Below, one piece after another: positions 57,136 through 64,000 of a DNA stretch of 64,000 bases. The DNA is taken from NCBI GenBank assembly GCA_007449985.2, contig VIIQ02000118.1, positions 229,055 to 293,054 of the forward strand, given 5' to 3'. This stretch comes from Desmodesmus armatus (lineage: Eukaryota > Chlorophyta > Chlorophyceae > Sphaeropleales > Scenedesmaceae). Numbering within the stretch: the stretch's first letter is position 1; each line of letters starts with the position of its first letter. A model generated the notes under the pieces. That model did not search any database and was not told where the DNA came from. It saw only the letters and a list, made by a program, of their open reading frames with translations. Both the position numbers and the translations under genes were made by a program.

Positions 57136-60100
57136 AGGCTGCGCAACGTGAAGGCTGACCGCTCCATCACATCAGCAAGGGCCTTCCTGCATGTCACCTG
57201 CAGCCTGCAGTGCACGAACACACAGCACAGCGCAGCACAGCACACGATGTGAGGGCTATGTTTGCAACCAAGCGCACATGTATGTGTGTGATTGAGATCA
57301 TAGTATCCTCTTGGCTGCTCTTTGCTCGTCATCTACTGTCCGGCACAGCCCAACACACGCCATCAAAATGCCCCAGGTCAATATTTGTACTGCGATAAAC
57401 TGTTACTTCCACAGTACGTAGTGCCACTCCTCACAACTCACTTGCTGGTCAGCTCCTGTGGGTCCCTGACAACAACTCACACCACAACCAAGGCCCAATA
57501 CCCCGGGTGAAAAACCTGGGCCGCTGAACCATACTGGCCCCTGGTTCCCTTTTCACGCGCGAATCCGACGTTATGAGCGGGGACACAGCATGTGTTTGCA
57601 AGTGTGTACCCCAACGCAACCCAGCACATGCCATCGATGTACTGCCATATGTGTCGGCCTATCAACAACTAGTGCTCAACCCCTCGACTTACTTGCTGGT
57701 CAGCTCCTGAGGGTCCCTGACAGCCAGCAAGCTCTTTGCCAACGGGGTCTCAGCAGCAGAGCGGTCACGCCCCGACACACCCCTCACACCATTACCGCTG
57801 CTGCTGCTGCTTGCATCTGGGCAGATGCGTGTGGCCAGAAGGTGGTAGGCGGCAGACAGGTCTGTTGACAGACTGGCAGGACCTACAACACAAGCAGTAC
57901 AGCAACAATGACCGCATGGCATTTGAGCTTCGTAGCTACAATTGTGACTTTGATTGAATGATTTATGCCATAAATCACAAGGGCCGTGTGCGCGAGTCAA
58001 CTGTGTGCATGTGTCCGCGTCGTGGCATATTCCACCGCCGCCCCGCGTGCCCAACACCAAAAAACACCCACCCACTGGGCACCCACCCGCCCACCCTCCC
58101 CCCAGCCGGCCCTAGCGCACGATGTGGACAGACTGGCAGGACCTGAGGCACAAGCAGCACACACCAACAGTGACCGCGTTACCTTTGGGCTTTCTAGCTA
58201 CACGCATGACTTTCACGGATGCCTGACCACTCCAGCTGTCCCCCCCCTCCCAGTACCACACACCATTGCAGCTTCCCCCCCCCCCCCAACCCCAGACACA
58301 CACACCACGTACCCCCCCCCCCTCCCCACACGCACACACCCCTGCTTTGCTGAGTGCCGCCTCCAGTTCCCCCCCCCCCCAAACACACATTTTGGCATGT
58401 ATTCTTGATGTTCAACGCACTCCACGCCCCCCCCCCTTCTCACACACACTCTGCTCCCCCATACCACACACCACCCCCCCCCCCCGCCCCCCCCCCCCAC
58501 ACACACACACACCAGCCCCCTCCCCCATACCTGCTTTGCCGAGTGCCGCCTCCAGGTACACCAGGTCCATAAAGTACTGACCCAACGCCTCAATGGGGCA
58601 ACCAACAGCACCAGCAGCACCACCAGCCGTCGCTGCTGCTGCTGCTGCTGCTGCTGGGGTTGATGCAGGGGCTGTGCCCACCACCCCCACAGGCAGGCGT
58701 GTGAATGCAGTAGTGAGGCTGCTGCCTAGGTGCTCCAGCACAACACTCATCAGCCCAGGCAGGAAGGGCCTGCGAGAGGCGGGACAAATAGCGATACAGA
58801 CATGTGAAGCCATCACGTCTCGTTCAAAAGGTGCATTACCAGGACAGCGCACAGGTGCTGCGTGAAGCGGGGGTGGGGGGGGGGGGATCCAGCACAACAC
58901 TCATGAGGCCAGGCAGGAAGGGCCTGCAAAGGCCGGACAAAAACAGCAATACATCAATACAGACGCCTCAACAGATGTCCATCAAGTCTTGAAACGACAC
59001 CACAACAGGCCAATCGCTTGCTGAATGCTGCCAAATTGCTTGAGAAAGGGACACAACAGCAGTCAAATGAGGCTCACCCACTGAGCCAGCTGCCCATACT
59101 CTGGTGGTGGGGGGGGGGGGGGGTTGAGGGGCGGGGGGTACCCGGGGGGGGGGGGGGGGGGGGGCTGCTCCCACCAGTGGCCACACACAGCGCAATCAGT
59201 CAAACCCAACTACTGGGGGCCGATTTCAGCTCCCAATGTGATCACATCATGATGAGGTTGGGGACCGCACCTTGCGTACGTGAATGTTTCTGCCTGCACT
59301 GCTGCCACCAGCTGTACCAGCTGCTGCGCCAAATACTGTGACTGCACCAGCCCATGTTTTCAGGGGTTTTCAGTTCCAGGTGTCAACACACTCAATTACC
59401 CCCCCCCCTTGCTAATCTTCAGCAACAACACAAGCTCAAAGACAAGAAGAAGAAGAATATGTTGGCCCGCAAGCTTACGGCCGCACCTTGCGTATGTGAA
59501 TGTTTCTGCCTGTACTGCTGCCACCAGCTGTACCAGCTGCTGCGCGCTGCGGGGACACATCGTACAGGGTGGGGGGCACGCCAACAGACGACCCGTCCAC
59601 CTGTAGCATGAAACAACAGCGGTGCATGATACACTCCTGGACGAAACTCACAACACACAGGGGGTAATGCTGACGAGGGCAAGACAGCAACGCCCCAAGC
59701 ATGGATGATGCAAACTTGAAATGTCCAAGCAGAGGTGCGAGAGAGGCCACCTATCCATGCCACCAAGCATGCGGCCAGGCATGTGCAGTGAAGGGCGGTC
59801 TATCTCCCCTGCCACTCTCCAAGAGCCCCTGGCGCCCTTGCGGGCTGCAAGGCTCTGCTGCAGCTTTGGTTGACTGCAGTTGTGACCATACTATGCTTTG
59901 CTTGAGCTCCAGGGAACAGTGGCAACACAAATTCACTGCGTGCCATCCAACTGTAAAATGTAAACTGTAAGAACTGATGAGTCAACTTGAGAGTGCGCAA
60001 CACACCTGCACGTATGCTGTCAGCAGCCGATCGACCGCTCGTCGTCGCTTCCTGTCTGTGTATGTAGTGTACACGGCCTGCAGCGTGGCATCAAGCCTGC

Positions 60101-63100
60101 CTGCCAGCTTCACCACATAACGCGAGCAGCGCTGCAGCTCAGAGGCGTTCTCACCTGCAAACAGGACAGCACACACGAAGAGACACAACGTCTGGCACAA
60201 CACCATACAACCTTGCACAACATGAGTGACATACGGGATCAGAGGCATTCTCACTTGCAACAGGAATAATGTGGGAAGCACACAATGTCTGGCACATATT
60301 CAAGTAACTTGCACAAGATAAGTGACATGCGGGGTTCAGGCATGGCGCATGGATGCTTGTGCACAAACACACATAACTAACTGTGTGGCTCATGTGTTTT
60401 TCACACAGAAACCCCGTCCCGGCTTGAACACTCGGCTGTCAGCTGCTAAGGTGAGCCTGTCCATCCACGTGCGACACCCCCCCCCCACCCTGGGCTAACC
60501 ATCTCTCTGCCCCCCTCCACTACCCCAAAGCTGAACTGTCCCCCACCCTTCCAAACAGCCCCCCCCCCTACCTGTGAGTGCCAGCAAGAAGCGCTGTGTG
60601 AGGCTTGCCCACCCCCCCCTTTCTCACACACACAGACTATCCTTGTCGGATGATTGCTAGCCAGCATGCATGTGCACGCATGCAGTCTCTCTGTCAGACA
60701 CACCACACAATTCATGCACTCATATGCCCGTCACACACACACACACAGTCCCCTTGCCGACAACCCCCCCTCCCCCCCCCCCCCCCCCCCCCCCGCACCC
60801 ACCTAGAGTGCCAGCAGGAATCGCTGTGTACCCCCCCCCCCACCACACACTGTGGCACATTACACTGGCTCACTCACTCACACAGTCCCCTTGCCCCCCC
60901 CCCCCCCACACACATGTGCTAGCTACACATGTATCCTCTTTGCCAAACAACCACCTTGAGTGCCAGCAGGAAGGGCTGTGTGAGGCTGCCCACACACCCG
61001 TCCAACTAACCACCGGCTGCACCCTTTCCCTACCCCCTCCCTCTCCCCCTCTCCCCCCCCTCCTTTGCCGTCTCCCTCACACACCTACCCGTGATTGCCA
61101 GCAGGAGGCGCTGTGTGAGGCTTGCCCCTGCCCCCCCCCTCCCACACACACAATCCCCTTGCCACCCCCCCCCCCCCCCCCCCACCCACCTGTGAGTGCG
61201 AGCAGGAATCGCTGTGTGAGGCTGCCCACCAGTTCTTCCCTCATGAAGCTCAAGTTGCTGCCTATCAGCAGCAGCTTCACATCATCACTCATCACCAACC
61301 GCAACACATGACCACCACCCCCCACCCCCCGCCACCCCCACGCCCGCCATCCCCCCTCCCGACATAGTCACATCAAAAGTCCCCTCGGCTGCCACATCAG
61401 TGTCATCCCAAGACTCCCGGCCGAGGATCGCAGCCGCCGCAGCCGCCGACATGCCCGGCCGCCGCCCCGGCGGCTGCGGCGGCTGCCCTCCTCGGCCGCC
61501 GACGGCTGCGGCGGCTGTACTGCTGCTGCCGTGGTGAGGGTGAGGATCTCCCTCTGCTGCTGCAGGGTGGAAGATGCTGCGGTTTGGGGTTTTAGGTGGT
61601 CGGTTGACGCGAGACAGCTCTTTATGAAGTCTTCGAACAGGCAAAGTATGCGTCACGAATGGGTTTGGTGCATTTGTCGGGGCCCACGATCCGGGCCACA
61701 GCGGCAGCCATGCTGCCGGCGGCTGCGTCGGCTGCTGTACTGCTGCTGCTGCTGCTGCTGCTGCTGTGTCCTGTGGCGTATTCCAGGAGTGTTGGTAGTA
61801 CTGCATTGCCACAGTCACCTCCTCCTGTGAAACGGGATGGACAAGTCCAAAGCAGCAAATGAACTCTGATAATCAGCAGGGCAAGGAAGGCAGAAGTGGT
61901 GACTAAACATGCATGTCTTGGCGCATTGCCACGGTCAACTCCCTCCTGTCAAGACAGGGCAATGCGCCCCAACAGCACAAACACCACCATGATCAGCAAG
62001 GACAAAATCAGTAGTGGTGACCAGTTAGTGCATGTCTTAGTGCATTGCCACAGTCACCTCCTCCTGAAAAAACGAAAAAAGGGGGGAAAACAGAAAAAAA
62101 AACAGGGACCAGCAGCCAGCAAGCACAACGTTCCTACACTGAGTGTTCAGCACTCAGCCTAAATTGACTGCATTTTCCCAGACCAACATGAAAGGGGTCA
62201 GCATGCGGCCGGGACTGCCGGACAGGTGCCGTCACTACCACCGATGGCCCCATTCGCCCCCTCCTTCTACCCACACATCACCACACATCCCCCTCAGTCC
62301 CCGGTCATTGTTTCATCATCACCCACCTGCAGCTGTTCAGGCAGAAGTGTGACCGGCAGGTCCCCCGAATGAGTGAGGCCCACTGCCAGCCCCCACTACC
62401 ACCAGCGGTGGGGCCACAGACTGCAAAGCCCTACGGAGTGCACAATCACTAGGGGCGCCTGCTACCCCCGATATAGGCCCATGCAACGGAACCCCCCCTC
62501 CCCAAACTGGTTCAAGCCAGCCCCCCCCCCCCACCCCCCCCCGAGCCCACACCCACCTGCAGCTGTTCAGGCAGAAGTGTGACTGGCAGGTCCCCTGAAT
62601 GAGTGAGGCTCAACTGCCATCCCTCACAGCGCGCCACCAGTAGTGGGGCCACAGACTGCAGGTGCACCACCAACTGCTGCACACCACTGGCACGGCATCG
62701 CCCAGCACTTTCCGCACTGCTGACAGGGCGGCTGTGGGTGCTTTCTGCGCCTCTAGCTCAGATATGCAGCTCGCAAGCTCCTGCGAGGGCGACACATCCA
62801 ACGTTCAAAAATAGGCATCGAGGCAGACAATCTTGCTTGGGTTGCGTTTCAAGGGGGTGGGGATAAGCAACAAGGTGGTGGTGTGTGGATGTGCACCAAA
62901 GGACATGGCAGAGGCATCAACATGTGTGTTGTCCACAAGAGAAGACAGTTGAAGCGCTACCAGCCCTGCCGCAAGGAAGAGGGAATTGACTGTCAGCTAG
63001 CGAGCAATGTCTGCGTTTGCTACAGCAACTTGCCAAAGGGTCCCTGCAGCCCACGCAGTCACTGCCACCAACGGCTGGTGGCTCCAGAAACAAGATTCCT

Positions 63101-63993
63101 CGTGTCAGACACAGGGCCTTGATCCCTCACCCCCTCCCCTAAGGACCCCATATGTAAGTGTGACGGGTGCTGCTGCTTCTTTTGCTGCTGCTGCTGCTGC
63201 CCGCACCTCTGCAGCATACAGCAGCGCCTCCCTAAAGGACCCACGCCAGAAAGAGCCTGCACACCACACCACAACACAGCACAGCACAGCATGACACGCC
63301 ATCGCACCGAAGAGCATCTGAACAGCGGCACTCGCATGTCACACAGCAGATGCGAAGGCTGCCAGAGCGCAACCATGAGTGCTGATTAGCATACTCCCTG
63401 GTTAGCGCCAAAAAAAAGGGATCAGTCTTAGTACAGTATGACCAACACTACTATACCCTCACTTGTGTGACAGCCCCCACAGCGCTGCAGTAGGCGTCAA
63501 CCAGCCCCTTGGTGATGGCAGCAGCACCTGAGGGGACATGACACACCAGCAGAATGCACACACAGCATGCACAGCACTGCACGGCCCAGCACGGCACACA
63601 GAACACACAGCGCACACAGAACACGCCACATGCCATTGTACTTGCTCATGTGACACACATGAAGGAACTAGACCCTGCAGTGCAAGCACAGGCTTTGACA
63701 AGGACAACACTATCAATGCTGCAGAGTAATGCTGTCCAACGGCACCACAGGTGACTCACCAAAGGTGAGTCACCACAGGTGGTCCTCATAATCACTTGTA
63801 GCACCAGACACTGGACTGGACAACTGGTTGGCCGCATGACACAAGGCTTCCAACCTTACCTGCCATGTTGCCTGCAGCTGTGCTGCTGCTGCTGAGGGCA
63901 GGTTGGGTGGCAGTGTGAGCTTGTTGGGCCCAGCAGCCTGCCAGAAGCCTGGTAGACAATCCAGCAACAACCGACGACAAACGCTCAAGGTGC
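57108..63993 (-). CDS. Exocyst subunit SEC5-like protein, C-terminal part (5' end outside window)
   Basis: Clear exons: 63993-63860, 63527-63463, near 63230-63160, 62780 to about 62700, to 62557, a long one from 61824, to 61190, 60154-60006, 59600 to about 59540, a duplicated one ending 59487 or 59271, 58769-58531, 57882-57693, 57186-57108 (TAG stop). The later exons follow SEC5: KLLLIGSNLSFMREELVGSL (plant SEC5 has LSN...DEL here), a helical stretch ending in VYTTYTDRKRRRAV, QQLVQLVAAVQAETF followed by PFLPGLMSVVLEHLG, and QYFMDLVYLEAALG matching the Phe/Leu-Glu-Tyr-Phe helix. SEC5 is part of the exocyst, which tethers secretory vesicles to the plasma membrane. Three junctions (63463 to the next exon, 62700/62690, 59545) show frame conflicts, so alternative splicing, missed small exons or decay are possible. 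Confidence 0.6.
57439..57730 (-). repeat. Duplicated exon end (RDPQELTSK) in the SEC5-like gene
   Basis: The functional exon end and donor at 57688-57730 have a degenerate copy downstream at 57439-57475 (CTTGCTGGTCAGCTCCTG(A/T)GGGTCCCTGACA on the plus strand). Confidence 0.85.
57868..58220 (-). repeat. Duplicated exon start (acceptor side) in the SEC5-like gene
   Basis: GACAGACTGGCAGGACCT at 57868 (functional acceptor region) recurs at 58127. Similarity continues about 90 bp to TAGCTACA...GACTTT in both. Confidence 0.8.
58239..58510. repeat. Cluster of C-runs in a SEC5-like intron
   Basis: Six or more runs of 8-17 C interleaved with CACACA tracts; G-runs on the transcribed strand. Includes a degenerate copy of the exon end LEAALGKAG at 58341-58369. 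Confidence 0.9.
58735..58945 (-). repeat. Duplicated exon start (PFLPGLMSVVL) in the SEC5-like gene
   Basis: AACACTCATSAGSCCAGGCAGGAAGGGCCTGC occurs in the functional exon (58742-58772) and again at about 58895-58927, separated by a G-run. Confidence 0.85.
59158..59225 (-). repeat. Dispersed short repeat, copy gamma
   Basis: On the minus strand: AGTTGGGTTTGACTGATTGC, GCTGTGTGTGGCCA and a C-run end, matching copy alpha at 49787-49880 over about 55 bp with a few differences. Confidence 0.6.
59266..59543 (-). repeat. Duplicated exon (QQLVQLVAAVQAETFTYAR) in the SEC5-like gene
   Basis: Two copies, 59482-59543 and 59266-59327, differ at only a few bases and both keep an open frame and the same phase-2 donor (AAG|GTGCGG). 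They could be mutually exclusive exons, or one is a relic. Confidence 0.85.
60143..60262 (-). repeat. Duplicated acceptor region in the SEC5-like gene
   Basis: CAGAGGC(G/A)TTCTCAC(C/T)TGCAA occurs at the functional acceptor (60143-60165) and again at 60237-60262; the intervening ACAA(C/T)GTCTGGCACA is also repeated beyond. Confidence 0.8.
60571..61230 (-). repeat. Five copies of one exon end with donor in the SEC5-like gene
   Basis: The full exon ends at 61190 (sense: SLTQRFLLALT then G|GTGGGT). Degenerate copies of its last 30-40 nt, each with a splice-site remnant, lie downstream in sense at 61087-61127, 60952-60993, 60801-60830 and 60571-60611, separated by C-runs of up to about 27 on the plus strand. 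Confidence 0.9.
61796..62068 (-). repeat. Three copies of an exon start in the SEC5-like gene
   Basis: GCATTGCCACAGTCACCTCCTCCTG at the functional acceptor (about 61803-61827) recurs at about 61922-61947 and 62041-62065, each near GCATGTCTT(G/A)G. Confidence 0.85.
62321..62660 (-). repeat. Duplicated exon (DLPVTLLPEQLQ) in the SEC5-like gene
   Basis: CACCTGCAGCTGTTCAGGCAGAAGTGTGA begins both copies (62325 and 62555). The 62555-62660 copy keeps a longer open frame (VAPLLVARCEGWQLSLTHSG); the downstream copy is degraded at its far end. Confidence 0.88.
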
Positions 63994-64000
63994 CTGAACA

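Overview
This window is nuclear DNA of a eukaryote. Genes are dense in short, phase-consistent GT-AG introns, codons are GC-leaning, TGTAA poly(A)-like signals lie downstream of stop codons, and the gene families point to a chlorophycean green alga, most likely Chlamydomonadales. The species cannot be named from sequence alone. By joining exons on splice sites and phase I obtained complete models for a 50-exon, 2,253-residue TmcB/TmcC-type TPR-PAS membrane protein (minus, 30718 to 8999), a 14-exon, 575-residue CRTISO-like oxidoreductase (minus, 50911 to 43853) and a GT61 glycosyltransferase (plus, 3538 to 7025).

Layout. 1-2205: the 3' end of a second TmcB/TmcC-type gene (plus), a paralogue of the large gene with identical exon lengths. 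3538-7025: GT61 gene with a striking hairpin in one intron. 8999-30718: the large TmcB-like gene, convergent with the first two, carrying a complete 6.2-kb LINE antisense in intron 8. 31809-36374: a 5'-truncated copy of the same LINE, joined to a tandem non-autonomous element (36375-38157) built from a 30-40 bp minisatellite, its inverted copy and a long palindrome. 38158-40300: no gene supported. 40922-43618: exons of an unrecognised minus-strand gene. 43853-50911: CRTISO-like gene with a 398-bp fragment of the same LINE in intron 9. 51176-56201: C2-domain protein. 57108-63993 and beyond: C-terminal part of a protein resembling exocyst subunit SEC5.

The most unusual property is in the right-hand third (about 54-63 kb). 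Almost every intron there holds one to four degenerate tandem copies of the end of the neighbouring exon together with its splice site, usually separated by long G-runs on the sense strand (C-runs on the plus strand). These introns seem to have grown by repeated duplication of splice-junction segments. The LINE family is very young: three copies nearly identical, two with visible target-site duplications beginning CAAAA, both antisense inside host introns.

The genes do not form an obvious pathway. The two TmcB paralogues look like a local inverted duplication of large sensory membrane proteins. CRTISO-like, C2 and SEC5-like genes lie head-to-tail on the minus strand but have unrelated functions (plastid isoprenoid redox chemistry, membrane binding, vesicle tethering).
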